Assembly (NCBI GenBank): GCA_015179045.1
Contig: WHUZ01000039.1
Span: 434,001 to 498,000, forward strand
Direction: 5' to 3'
Source: Kalaharituber pfeilii
Lineage: Eukaryota; Ascomycota; Pezizomycetes; Pezizales; Pezizaceae
Length of the DNA: 64,000 bases
Shown here: positions 1 to 12,222 of the stretch, piece by piece
Layout of the letters: each line of letters starts with the position of its first letter
Numbering within the stretch: the stretch's first letter is position 1
Program-made: the position numbers and the translations under genes
The notes under the pieces: generated by a model
The model's input: the letters and a program-made list of their open reading frames with translations, nothing else
Databases searched by the model: none
Told to the model about the DNA's origin: nothing

Positions 1-108
1 CTGGATAAGTTGTTGGCAGGAATCCGGAGCATCCTGGACGTTCTTGAGATATTTAATGAATTGGATTGCTAAAGGCACAATGCCTAGTGCAATTCCAGCG
101 GCATCCAT
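1..108 (-). CDS. NLR1: N-terminal exon of a NACHT-ankyrin receptor (cut by window edge)
   Basis: This is the first part of exon 1 of an NLR-type gene that continues beyond the window start. The minus-strand reading starts at the ATG at 108-106 and gives MDAAGIALGIVPLAIQ and onward. It matches the first 36 residues of NLR2 (33243-33136) with almost no change. I chose the MDAAG start because all four paralogs in the window keep it, and in NLR4 there is no usable Met upstream. An in-frame extension to an earlier Met exists in the NLR1/NLR2 flank but is not conserved. The encoded piece is the start of a small hydrophobic helical N-terminal domain of the HeLo-like/PigL_N kind. Whether the rest of NLR1 is intact cannot be seen. 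Confidence 0.75.
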   Translation of the reverse strand, partial: MDAAGIALGIVPLAIQFIKYLKNVQDAPDSCQQLIQ

Positions 109-3100
109 GTTGACTAGATGGGGTATCTGGCTTGTGTGAGTTGAAGTCGCCTGAAGTGAAGCTGGAGGGTCCGGTATTAGAAGATTAGGATTCGAAAGCA
201 CTGAGTATGGAATTGATCGGATGAATAACTAATCTGTGTGTTTTGTACAAGAAAATAAAGACACTTAAAAGTGGAAAGAAACCCACTCAGTAAGTACGAG
301 TTTAAGCCTGAAGTCGAGCCAGGGTCAGCTTCGAGGACCAATAATATTGGCCTTTCATATCGTAATACATCAATTTTGGAAGACGTTTACCTCTCAAAAC
401 ACTGTTAGCCCTGCAGGCTCTGGCGCATTGCTATGGGAATTATCATGTACGTATGGTTCGTAACTTTTCAGCTTACAACACCGGGCAACTGTTAGTCCGC
501 ATCTCTGGAGTGTGTGAGACGCGCAGCCCAGTGTCACTTTGCTATTAAAAACAAGCAATTCAACCGCAAATGCTCTAAAATTAATTTGATTCAACATTTA
601 ACTACTGCAGCTTGATTCACAATATTTCCCACAGTTGCGCTTACAATTTTATTCGTTATTTTGCCGATCTATTTTTAATTATGTTGTTTGCGGTAGGGCG
701 AAGTTGCGCAGCTGTATCTCATGCACGTTATCCATCGCCGAAAAGTAACTATTTACAGCCAAAAAATTGAATTGAGCGATGATTTTTGGTCATCGATAGT
801 AACTGAGCAAGAGCTCCCTGTCCCAATAGGACATCAAAGATTTTCAGGATCCTGTGCTTCTCCAGATCCTCGCAGGCAATCTGATCATTGCGCTCACCCT
901 TCCCTTCCCTTCCCAGCTTACCCCGCTTGATACTGTCTGGAACACCCGCATACAGAACATACAGCTGAAGCTAGCTACTCTGCTAGAGCCTTCACTTACA
1001 GCATATAATATACAAGCGGTGCTAGCGATGCAGAGCAGTTAAAAGAATGCTGTTTGATGAGCACAAGTCAGGCAGCTACCGTATTGATTGATATGCATAA
1101 GTACCAGCAGCTCATGATACGGTCACGCTTGCACGCACAGCAATCGACAGTAACCATTCACTCCGCAACGTCTGCAGCGTACCCTGCCGCTATGACCGCA
1201 CACAATCAACCCATCATGCAAAACATTGCCTGCATTCTGTGGCAGAGTGGTATTGGCAACCTCCCCGCTTCTAATTTTGGTTTTATTTTTTACTTTTTTT
1301 TTTTTTTTTCTTTTTTTTCAGTTTCTAATGTGATCACAAATAATACTCCTGCAACAATCCTGAGTCTACGTTCTTTTTCAATGAAAACAAGCCCCACAAA
1401 GTTTCCGCCTGGTGGGGAAGCAATCTTAAAAATCCCTCTCCATTGGGTCTAAGTTACAAAGAACAAAAGCCTGATCTATGTCCTTGTGACAAAGCCTCTT
1501 GTTGCATATTGTTGTGCCTGGATTGAGATTAGCACAGAACAAATACAGCAGCCCAGGAAGGAGGAAACCGAAAGCTTAGAGTTTCAGTCTTAAACCAATT
1601 ATCTTTTTTTCCCCCGCAGCTTCGATTGTTTGGTTCAGAGAATCATCGAAGCTCTACCTAAAATGCCCTGAATAGTAACTACTGTATCCGTTTTTAGATA
1701 GCACGGCATTCAGTTGCTTGGCCTTCACTACTAGTATTCTCTAGTGTATTAGATGCTATAATAGAGTAAGTTAATTCTATCCCTGCCTTATTGCCATCTT
1801 CCAAGCTACAGTATATGAATGTTCATACAGATATACACTCTCATGTACTGCCACAAGACACATATATAATAATGTTCTTTTTGGTCTATATGGTGATTTA
1901 GGCAGACAGACATAAGGTGTTTGTAAAGAGGGCGACGGGGGCTTATAATTATGATGAGGAAAGCGAAGGAATCAAGCGCTGAACGAAAAAGGAAATAAAA
2001 GGCACTTTTTAAATCTAAATACTTATTGTTCTTATCACTAAAGAAATGTGAAACTACTAATATGTTGTATATCAGAATAGAGTAGGGATGGATTTGTTTA
2101 ACCCATGGTTGCGCACGGTCAACATTATAGCTGGAATTGTGTACCCTCTATTGTATGGCTAGGGGAGGAGCAAACAGCAATTGGGGAAAAGAAATCATAT
2201 GAAGGATGACGTGACAACTGTCGGACTGCGCATATGTGAGTGAGGTTCGTGCAATGTCTAGTTGGATTTACCAATAACATATCTGGTTACTGACAGCAAG
2301 CAGCCAAAAGTTTCAGTTTCGGGTAGTGAAACCATAGGGCATAGCAAAAAGTGATGAACTCGGTTATGGTTTCTGTGACAATGAGCCTGCAGACCTCCCA
2401 GCTCACTGCTTGTGCTACTTCCACTTTGTTGACATCAGACTGCAGCTCACGAACATTGATAAAGGCGGTTATCCAATCTCAATACATCCAAATCAAATTC
2501 CAACTTCTGCAAAATATTCTGCCTTGTGCCACCGTCTCTACATTACATGAACCCCTCACACATTCAATCCCATCGACGGCCCTGCCGCATCAATATCCAC
2601 GCCCCACAGCCCCACAGTCCCACACAAGAACCAATAGAACTTCTCTTCGTCCTCCGTTCAATCAAGGCTCGAGGAAGAAATTTGCATGGGTGAATTCCGT
2701 ACATCAACGAATTGTCTCAAGCTAACTTACCTACCTTAAATTAATTTTGCCGTAATAAAAAGATAACGTGCAGGACAGATGCTTAGCACCTACAAAATCT
2801 GGTGCAAAGCAATGACCATGAAAGCGCCGCCTACAAGCCGTGGAGGCGATATCTTCTCCTGCTATGTACTCCAGCACCGTCGTAAGGGACGGGGCTCTTC
2901 TTTGTTTATTGGGCGCTCATTTACCTTGGCGACAAGCTCATAACTCGCCAGCTAAGTGACTGGGCAGCCTCGTGATGAATGGACCGCCCAATGACTAGAC
3001 TGATTCGGTCATTAAATGTACAGGTATCGCGGCAAGTCGTAATACACCTCGAGGCAAAGAAAACAGGATGCCCTGGTTCTACTACAGTGTAGTCATACTA

Positions 3101-5768
3101 GATAGAACTGGAGCCGTCGCTGGACAACCCCTCACCGCCCACCCCTGTTCCGACAATCCCTCCGACAGCCCCTCTAGAGCTCCCCCACCAACCTTCCCAG
3201 GACAACCCCGCTTGAACAGCCGTGGACTTGTAAATTTACACAGTAGGAAACTACAAACAACCCTCATTATAAAACAGGTGATCTGTGATCCCTCCATACA
3301 AACCCAACACAAAATAAGCATATTTTACCCCATTGCACACTCATCTGTTTTTGCTTAGTCACTTACATATACTGACAAGGAGACTAATATTGAGGTGAGC
3401 GGTTGCCGCAGTCTGCTGATACTACTACAGCAGATAGGTAACTACGGCGGTACCCATCTTCATGGCAACGCAAATTAAACTCAGATTTTGGGTGGTCGAT
3501 TAGCTGCAGTGATTCCTACAGCACTTGCGGCACTCGACCCCTGCTGCTGTTCAGTATGCTACAAATTGCAGTATCTCTATGGGTTTGCAACGGGAGAAAA
3601 TAAGACTTGGGGCCTACTTACTATGCAGTGGAACATTACAGATTTCATGCTAGCACTCGGTCATTGCCACATGGAACACGGGCCTACAAGTTGTTCAGTA
3701 TACGCTTCACTGTACATATCCAGACATTGTCTCAGTATAAGCATATATTCGTTATCAGCGTCTTTTCTCCAATCTGGTCGATCTGCTAATAACAGAGTTG
3801 TCTGCACCACTGTTGACACCTTAGGTGGCGGCTCTTGAACAGCACCCCCGACAGGCCCTCCGTCACCGCCCTAACAGCCCCTCCGCCCCGCCAGCTGCAA
3901 TCCCATCGCCTCTCCCTCCAACTTACGAACAACCTCTTCGTCGCCTTGCCGATAGCCTCCCCTGTCACTTCTCTGCCTGCCGCCTCTCTTCCTCTGCTGT
4001 CGTCTCCTCTACCACCTCCCCGCCTCCGCTTCTTCCACCTCCGGCAGCCTCTCCGCCTGTCTCTCCCGCGGGCTCTCCAACTGCCTATCGGACAGGCTTG
4101 CCACAAACCTCTCTGTGACCTCGCCGACAGCCTCTCCCATAGCAGCACCTTCCTGTCGCTTCTCCCGCCTTCACCTCCCATCCCATCGCCTACCTCATTG
4201 TCTCTATCCTACTCATTCTGTCACTTCTCTTCCCCCTCACATCTCCGCCTGTCCTGTTGCCTTCCTGCCACCTCTCCATCTCCACCTTTTCCACCTCCGA
4301 CAGCCTCTCCTTCAGCATTTCCCACGGCCGCTCCAACCGTCTCTCCTCCCTCCGACCGCGTATCCGACAACCTACTCTTTCTTCTCTCACACCTCTGCCT
4401 CTTCCACCTCCGCCTTTTGCATCTTTGCCTCTCCCCTGTCTAAGTATATATCGCCCACCAATTGCCTCCGTGCCTTTCAGGCGGATATCATGCACTTTTC
4501 TACTTAGTATGTCAACCACTCCCCTGTGCCCCTTTTTCTTTCGATATCTCTAGTATTTTCCTTGTGTCCGATATTTTATTTGTTTTCCTTATACCTGTTG
4601 GTTAGCATCTGGGGATTTATACAAACCAATTGCATCTGCATTGTGAATATCAGGGGGCGTTCAAACAGGCCAGGTCTACAATTTGGTCAGCGGAGGAAAC
4701 CCTGACTCAGTTGGGCTGCTGTTTTCGAATCGAGAGAGAGTATACCTCTTTGAAAAAGGAAAGCAATTGGTATCTATCGCTAGGGATAAAATCATTACTC
4801 GTGTGCCGCCCTACGGGCTATGACTAGGTTAAATAAAAAGGAAATAAGAAGAAAACCAAAGTTACCAATTACCCATGGCCCCTTGCTGGTGATGTAGGCG
4901 GAGTCAAACAGGCTAAGAACAATGATAATCAGAACAAGAAAAAACAATAAAATCACAACCCATGATTCTCTCCATTATTATAGGCGTACTGAAGAAACAC
5001 CTCCCTAAGTCAGCAAGCAGGGGACCGACTCTGTCTATCCCACTCATACAAACAATAATCATGTCACCTCCCACCTAGTCTCACTCTCGCCAGTGTTTGA
5101 ACCTTCTCCACGTACAGAAGCACTGGGCTAGTCCTCTTCCCCTCATCTGTAGTGCCTCCTTCCTGCTCAGCCCAATCTGTCCTGCTTCCCTCTTCGCCGC
5201 CTGCAACCACTTGCGGACATTTCCTAGCTTCTTCCATAGAGCCATTCCATGCACCACAATGCCACTATCGCGCTGCTGACAAGTGATGGGAATAGTTCCC
5301 TCCTCCCGATAACGACTTGGGCCTGTCTACCCTGCTATGGTGGAGGGCGAGGGGGGATCATTGGTAACCGGCATCTTCAGCGGAGGAAACTGGGCGTGAA
5401 TTGCAAAGCGAGAGGTGCTGTCTCTCTTCCAAATAGGCAGCTTGTGGATACACGGGGGTTGTGGGTGCATGGGAATTCTGTGCAAATAATGAGCTCCTGT
5501 TGACGCACAAGCGAATCCTATTAATTTATTTTATTTTTGCTTCACTTTCCTCTATTTTCAATGCTCTGGATTTGTGCCGTAATACTGTTTCCCCGTTGAG
5601 CCATCACTGACTTGTTCGTGTATAATTTTAAAGTCCATACTGGATTTTTGGGGATGGGGTACGAGAACGGAAACAGAAAAGCGGATGGAAAAGATGAACA
5701 AGTACCAAAGAAAGCTGGTGCGAACAATACTGGCAGGGTCAACAAGCGTGTACGAGCCCCACAAGCAG
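109..5768. repeat. Segmental duplication copy A (5' flank of NLR1)
   Basis: This stretch is nearly colinear with 33244-38632, the 5' flank of NLR2. The match begins inside the coding exon (position 1 corresponds to about 33135) and runs to about 5768, where copy B changes into the 3' flank of NLR3. The copies differ by scattered substitutions and indels, including about 143 bp present here (around 3551-3700) and missing from copy B. I find no convincing gene in it; the open frames are short and not conserved in frame between copies. It contains a pyrimidine-rich dispersed repeat and a LINE tail, listed separately. Confidence 0.85.
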
Positions 5769-6200
5769 CCGTTCACAGAGCCGCTCGAACAACCCTCTCC
5801 CCTCTGCTCCTTCTACCCCCGATAATGCTTTGCTCGCAACCCTCCTCCTGTTCTAGCTTCCCGATCTAATCTTTGCATTTTCTACTGCACAATTACTGCA
5901 TTATACTTTAACAATTCCCCCATTTTACACACTCTACATAGATTTGTACGCTTCCTAAAAAATATCTGAAAATCATGAAAGTTCGAGCCGACACCGAGTA
6001 TTGCTGATGACCGACATTTCTCCGAAACGAACTAGCTCTAGTTTTCCCCGAGAATACTGGTTTTTTCCTCGTGCCTCTATTTCTGAAGTGCATTGGCACT
6101 GTAGTGCACGCATCTTCTTCGTAACCATCGGGGAAGTAATGGCTGTGCCGTCCCAAACAGTCTTCAATGATTTTCACTACCAAGCCCATAGCATGCTTGA
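3062..6200. repeat. Dispersed pyrimidine-rich repeat, copy A (longest)
   Basis: Unclassified dispersed repeat. The plus strand is strongly C/T-rich from about 3830 to 4440, with degenerate units around cgacagcctctcc. Downstream it shares blocks with the other copies: a run around gttagcatctggggatttat, then text around 5870-5950 and 5955-6190 that aligns with 47450-47550 and 48720-49000. Other copies are 21490-22560, 25920-26900, 36062-38632 and 45740-49010. Long open frames here are by-products of low complexity; I find no recognisable protein, terminal repeats or poly(A). Confidence 0.6.
4785..4850 (-). mobile_element. LINE 3'-end relic inside the duplication
   Basis: On the minus strand the segment reads like the 3' end of the LINE family at 50155-50896: a tgccgccctacgggctatg block (plus-strand view) next to text resembling cattaatcgc. 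The same relic is present in copy B at about 37620-37665, so it was inserted before the segmental duplication. There is no intact poly(A) tail or clear target duplication. Confidence 0.5.
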
Positions 6201-6214
6201 GCCCTATGGAGGAA

Positions 6215-6370
6215 CGGTTGGGTAACGTGGACCTTTCGGGCTACTACGAGCACACCGACAAAAGAGTTTGGGCGCTGCCTGGCCAAGTACCGATTATGCT
6301 CGACTTTTTTTTTGATCAGAGTTTATCCTGCAGATCTGAAAATAAGATCATGATGCAAGTACGGTGAGTG
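6215..6370 (+). mobile_element. Decayed LINE fragment
   Basis: About 110 bp (ggcgctgcctggc through gatcagagtttatcctgcag) aligns with 27020-27090, which leads into a LINE C-terminal zinc-knuckle coding region. Here the coding part is lost. It is a relic only. Confidence 0.4.
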
Positions 6371-6539
6371 ACGAATGTATACCCTATAGGACACTGCGTA
6401 TGTAGTACGGGTGTCGAGTAGAAGATTAAAAAGTACTGTTTTATATCGGGATATGATCATCGACCAGGATACGACGTTTTCTTGGCACTCCTGCTGGAGA
6501 TACTACATTTGGCTATATCTCGTGCAACAGACATGCTAG

Positions 6540-8980
6540 CAGCTTACAGTAAACAGTTATATGTACAGCATAGCTGATACTACAATTCTAGCATATTGTA
6601 TCAATTCTGTCAATAATGGTTCACTTGCTATATCAATATATACATTAATAATATTAAATTACCACCCTCCTCTTCAACCTTCTGCATATTATCTATCAAT
6701 AGGTCTATATCTATCTTTCCTATAGTAAGAGTTAGTCATTAATGGTTATAGTATATGATAGCATATATAATATAGGCTTGAATAACTTACAGCTCTATTC
6801 GCAAGGCCTGAAACTAGCTGCTGCAGCTGCGGCATTTGCTGAATTACTTCCTCAAGTGTAGAAAGAGGCGGTAGTGGTGGCCGAGAGTCAGTAGCTCCAG
6901 ATAATGCTATTGACTTTACTACTATCTTATTATCTGTATCTTTTGCAGCCCTAATTCATCCCCTTTTACCACTCCCTTGCCCTCTAGCCTGCCATTTTCT
7001 TCCTTTCCCACCAGTAGTTGACCCCCCCCCTTTAACTTCTAATATATTAGTAGTAAGTCTATCTGTCAGAGTACTTTGGTTCGGACTATCTACAGAAGAC
7101 TTAGGAGAGTTATTAGAGTCTGAATCAAGGTCAATATGATAATCATTCACATTTTTCTGACCCTCCAACTGTCATAGTCAAGCAATAAGATAATTTCGAT
7201 CCAATCTAGGACTCATCCTGATGATAGTTTTTTCCAACCTTGAGGTTGTAATGGAGGTGGTAAACGCAGAGAGTTACTGTCCGCCAGGCCAAAAAGACAC
7301 TTGACTAGCAATCCTCGCTAGTCCTCTGCGTAGCTCATCTAGTACTCATTTGTGCAATTGCGATGCCGCCTACCAGCGTCAGCTCACATATCGCTTGCGG
7401 CTTGTGTCGCATATGCGCATTTCGTATGCGCTTGCATTTTTTGCATTTTTTGCACGCTCCACCAGCCCCATACTACAGTCGCGGTGAATTCGCCTGCCAG
7501 TGTCAGCTCACATATCGCTTGTGTCGCATAAGCACATTTCATATGCGCATGCATTTTTCATATTTTCGCGCGCTCCACCGGCCGCCCATACAACTACCAG
7601 TACTTCAGCAGCTGAATTTGACTTTGACTTAGAGTGTTGAGAGCAGTGGTGAACTGGTTTGGAAGGTATATTCGGGCCTGAGAGTATATCTGGGGACGGG
7701 GATTGTGAGCAGTGAGCCGGTTTGAGGGGCATATCTGGGCCTAGGGGTTGCGAGCGGTGATCTATCGAGGGCATATATAACAGCTGGGAATGGCAATTTG
7801 GTTTAAGGAAACAAATCTGAGGTTTGGCAACAGCAAACCAGTTCGAAAGTATTGCTATTAGGGAGTATACATATCAACACAGAGGGAGCTGCAGCTCATG
7901 TGAGACAGCGGCTGCCGTAGATCATGAGACATATATCCGAGTACCCCTTGTATCATCTGTCAGTACTATTCAAAAAAAATCATAAAAAAATTATTAAAAG
8001 AGCAAAAGAATTAAGGAAAAATGGTGGGTTACATAAGTAAATATCAGAGAATCCAAATCCTTTCTCAGAATTCATATTCGTGCAATTTTGGTTGAGCTAT
8101 GAGGGTTTTTGCTAGGGGGGTCCGCTTGACTGCATGTCTCATACTCTTAGAGATCTCAGCTGGTGTGGTGGTAACCACGGTACCGATGGAAAGAATAAGG
8201 CCATACGCGGGCTGGAGCGGTACTCAGCGGTAGGGCCACATGATGACACATGCATGGGATGAGGAAGAAAATTATGATTAAGAAGCGAGATATGTATGTA
8301 TAGGCTCAGTTGGAAGGCGAAGGTGGTCTATAAATTGTATGTAGATAGGACTGGGGAAGCAGCAACATACATGGATGGAGGCATACTCGGAGATATACAG
8401 ACATGGACAGATATGGACACGCACAGACAAGGCAATTGAAGACCCTTTACTTGACTATTGATCATTGAGGTTACCGGTACCCGTGCGAAACAGTGGATGC
8501 TGTTGAGCCGTCATCACACTGGGAATGAGTATATCATCTTCAACTAGTAAACTAGGAGGGTCTAAAGGTGCAGATAGCTCTATATCAATCTTGTAAGCAG
8601 CTGTAGGGTATATAACAGTATATTCAGCCTCTGTACCTTCTATTTATTATAACTAAGTATAAATTGGTACAGCTACAGTGGCTGCAATTGCTCACTTTTA
8701 GACTTGCGAATAGAGCTTGAAGTATCCTACCCCCCTATAGCATATGCCACCATATACTATGGCCATTAGTGAGTGACAGCAGCTATAAAAGCATAGACGT
8801 TAGTACTATTTAACTAACAATATGTAGGGGTGTAAGAGGGAGAGGGGTTAAATTGACCTGTTGACATATTTATTGATATAGCAAGAGCTTGACATTGAAT
8901 ATAGGCAATAGAATATGTAGATAATGTTGTCCTAACATCATTGTATCTATATCACTTTATTTGATATTACTAGCATATAA
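6540..8980. mobile_element. Candidate DNA element with long, diverged inverted ends
   Basis: Text at 6600-6830 recurs inverted at about 8690-8960. One example is ctctattcgcaag at 6793, matched by its reverse complement at 8690. Another is a gctatatcaatat-like block near 6630 against 8870. The arms are clearly diverged and exact ends could not be fixed. Inside, on the minus strand (7168-6790), an open frame rich in Ser/Asn/Gly and basic residues continues past one TGA (near 6957) into a Gln/Leu-rich helical tail. It ends at a possible GTAAGT donor. This could be a decayed transposon-encoded protein, but I recognise no family. Confidence 0.35.
7363..7600. repeat. Imperfect tandem duplication, unit about 130 bp
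   Basis: The block starting cagcgtcagctcacatatcg (7375) is repeated from about 7499 (cagtgtcagctcacatatcg). Both contain gtgtcgcata, a catatgcgc-like run and a gcgctccacc-type end. The plus-strand frame across it is an artefact of the duplication. Confidence 0.6.
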
Positions 8981-9681
8981 GTTGCTGAAGATATTGTGAA
9001 AATGGTTTCTCATGAGGCATGCCAAGATGCGCATCATTTCTAGGTAGGCGATCATTTCCCGATATAAAATAGTAATCTTGAAAATCATCTCTATCTCAGA
9101 ATTCCCAATTTAGCGAAATGTTGTAAGATCTATGCGCGTGTATGCCTTAATTAAGTACAGGCCCAAAGATTAAGCAAAGGTGGGCGTTTTCTTTTGTCAT
9201 GTGCAGACTGTATACTGACAAGGGGAATAATACAGTACTATATTTATTCTAGGTTCTATAGCTCAAGTTAAAATTGGGAAACTAAAGGAGTAGAAGAGTA
9301 ATAAATAGCAGGTATTGTATAGGTAGCTGAATACATCTCGCACAATTACTTAAGTCAACTCTCGTGCGCTCAACCATCGCGCGTTCATGAGGTTGCCTCG
9401 TAGCTAAGAACTACCCTTAAAGGCACCGACATCCTTGGTAGGGCCTTGGCATTCTAACACAACCGCAGCGCGCAAGTTTCAACGCGCAGCGCCATCATCC
9501 ACGGGACAGCCTGCTTAACATAGGGACGCAGCTCATCAACAGCAGATAACACTGAAGGTGCAACCGCAACTGCAAGTCGGACAGTCACTCCGGTGGTACG
9601 TAGAACCCGTCTCGCCCCCCTCCCCTATACATTGCTGATATACCTGTTACGATTTCGTGTTGGCATAGGCACCTACCCAGG
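8981..9681. other. No gene seen
   Basis: AT-rich intergenic sequence. I see no coding region, clear repeat or RNA gene. It probably contains the promoter of the gene starting at 9682, but no specific signal could be assigned. Confidence 0.4.
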
Positions 9682-10802
9682 ATGCACCAGTTACTCTCGG
9701 AGAGAAACGCAAACGCACCCGCCTCTGCAAAACTCTCCCTTGGTGATATCCTCCTGAAGCGCATTCGCTTGGCCCTCGGCGATGCTGTAGCCGACCAAGT
9801 TCTGAGTCTTGCTGACACAGGTACCGCTTCCACCCTCGCCATCACTCAGCTCCAAGACCTGAGCGATGTGTGCGCAATCTTCGGCCTGGACCATCTGGAG
9901 TTCCTGCCACCGGGGACCCTGCAACCTGTTGACCCCTCCATGTATGCGTGGGAAGCAACAGAAGAGTCGATGTGGAGTGCTGTCGCAGAGGCAATGGCTG
10001 TTAATATGCAGGAGCTGCAGCAAGAGGTGGCAGCGGCCTGCGCGGAAGGCTCCGCACTGCATGAGCTACTGCACCTGTCGCGGGCGCATCAGTCGCGTAG
10101 GTATGAAGCGGGATGTCGTACCAGTGTCAATTTGGTTCTTCTATGCTCCATCTCTGTCCTCTCTGGCGCCTCCGCTGCGCTGCGATCCAGCAAGACCGAT
10201 GAAGGATCGCCCAATGACCAGGGGTCTCGCGCGGACCGCGCCCACACACGGAGAATCACACCTACAATCCTGTCAACTCCACCACATACGCAGGTCGCGT
10301 CGATTGGGGCATCGGCTTCTGCCCGCAGATGTCTTGGCCCTGCCCCCGCCCACCGTACATGTCATACCTGACCGTTGTCGAAGCGAAAAATACAGTCAAC
10401 TGGGGCTACGCACAAGTCCAGGTCCTCGGGTACATGGCTTGCATCTACAACAAGCGCATGCAGCGCGGCGTACGCAGCGACTGCACAACGTATGGTGTCC
10501 CAACAGATGGTCACAAGTGGCAATTCCTGGCCATTACCCAGGGCGGGAAGGTGCGGGAGGGCGGCGAGTGGAGCATATTGAAGCCGGGCGGAGTGCAGGA
10601 AGTGATATTGAGATTGATGTATATTGTTGTTCGGGCAGCACAGCTGATCACACCGGTGAATTCTCCTGAAAAAGGAAAGAGCATGAACGTGGAGAGCTTG
10701 AAGGCTGGCTTTGACGACGCGGATGTGACATGGCCGGCGGCGGTGCCACATATCATTATCCCTGATCCCGCAGAGAATCTAGCGCAGGTTTCAGCACAAT
10801 GA
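9682..10802 (+). CDS. Two-exon gene with a PD-(D/E)XK nuclease-like core
   Basis: Model: exon 1 9682-10096, intron 10097-10221 (GTAGGT donor, CAG acceptor), exon 2 10222-10802; 331 aa with phase preserved. The first 138 residues are helical and Ala/Leu-rich (MHQLLSERNANAPAS at the start). Exon 2 carries GRVDWGIGF (D166), then about 25 residues later YLTVVEAKN (E192, K194), then WGYAQVQVLGYM (Q203) and a YGVPTDGHKWQF strand-turn-strand. The order D...ExK...Q is that of PD-(D/E)XK endonuclease-fold proteins, which in fungi occur as many uncharacterised genes, some linked to mobile elements. The splice junction was chosen because it is the one that joins the D-containing segment to exon 1 in frame. 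It is more GC-rich than the surrounding DNA, which suggests a maintained gene. A nuclease role is inference; it could be a catalytically dead relative. Confidence 0.6.
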
Positions 10803-12222
10803 AACCAGACACTCTCATTGATTACTGATGCTCCCCCCTTCCTGAACCTGCAGTGTATTGTATTCTGTAATGTTAGACAAATATAGTTATTATTTAGTTT
10901 ATGTAGTCGGCAGTAGTAAAGGGTTGAGCTAGTGCATAAGAGCCAGTTTCTCAGGTTTAAGTAACTACTACACTTTACAGAGCGTACACCTAGACACTAT
11001 AATGCAAATAACTAAGCAGTAAAGAAGTTAAAATTTTATTACAGTTACCACAAATCCATATCCTCAATTTGCTAAAGCTTCACGGGGTTATTGGATATAT
11101 AGCGGCCTGAATTCCTAACCCCCACTTAAACACCTGCTCAGCTAACGCTCACCTCTAGTTCCAGATCCGCAACTTTACTAGAGTTCTCACGCCATGCTGG
11201 AAGTATGCTAGGCATTGCCCTTGCCTACTGGGTTCGAAATTGGAAAGCGAGGCACTCTGAATATGAATATGGTCAGAATTCCTATTTTATTGATAGCCTC
11301 CCCATTGGCCCAGAATACAGACCCACATACCTTAGCAACTCAATACTCCACTCTCGCACTATTGAAGTACTCTACCGAGAACAAGTGGAGAAAATAGCAA
11401 TATGAAGGCATTAACGTGCCCGATGTGATCCATCCTGTAACGATCCTCTCTCTTAGCACTCCTGGTCATGCATTTCTTGCACTACTACTTATTGTGGACA
11501 TATTTCAACTATAAAAATTGCATAACATTTTAGCAGTTTGATATCGGTGAATCAGAATTTTCGCCATCATAATAATGGAAAAAAAAAAAAAAAAAAAAAA
11601 AAAATCCTAATATTTATAACCAAATTAATTATCATTCACCTAGATTGAACCCTCTATACATATAACATAACTCAATATCCTCGCAATCAGGAAATAATAT
11701 AGAAAAATAGTAATGCTCATCCATCTAGTACTGGTCGTTTTAGTTAAAATCAACAATTGTATATAGAGATCATGTGGGATGCAGTGCCCCTTCAAATATA
11801 TAGAAGTAATTCACATTCTAGAGCTACTCTCCATACCTTGATTACAGTGTCCCCGGAGTCCTTAGGTGATTCAGAAAGTCCGGGATTAGAAGTAGTAGCA
11901 GTTGAAGTACAAGGGATGGTAGTAGCAAGTTTTTCTGAGGTGTCGGGTAAGGCGGAAGAGAGCCATGACTCAAGGTCTGCTGCTGGAACCTCCTTCTGCA
12001 CCTCCCACTTCTAGTATTCAAAGTCTCCCATCTTTTGAACTAAAGGTCGTCCCCAGCCTTAGCCTCGCATGGCAGAAATGCCTTGAGCCACAATTTATAG
12101 GGAAGCAGAGATATGGGTTATGAAGAACGGGGATTGAGTTAGCTCCCTTAGGAGGCGTATATAAAATTCTATTCTGGTAGTTGAGATATATGCTCTCCTC
12201 GGAGGTCATTTTGATGTAAAAC
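10803..12222. other. No convincing gene; contains a 26-nt poly(A) run
   Basis: AT-rich spacer with short open frames only. A run of 26 A at 11579-11604, preceded by aataatgg, could be the tail of an old retroposon, but no source family or target duplication is evident. Confidence 0.4.

Noticed and set aside
3835..4443. Long Ser/Pro/Leu-rich frames in the pyrimidine-rich repeats (also 36676-37272, 21513-22072, 26190-26678 and 45781-46490)
   Set aside because: Low-complexity C/T-rich sequence gives open frames in several phases on both strands. The frames are not maintained between copies and show no domain.
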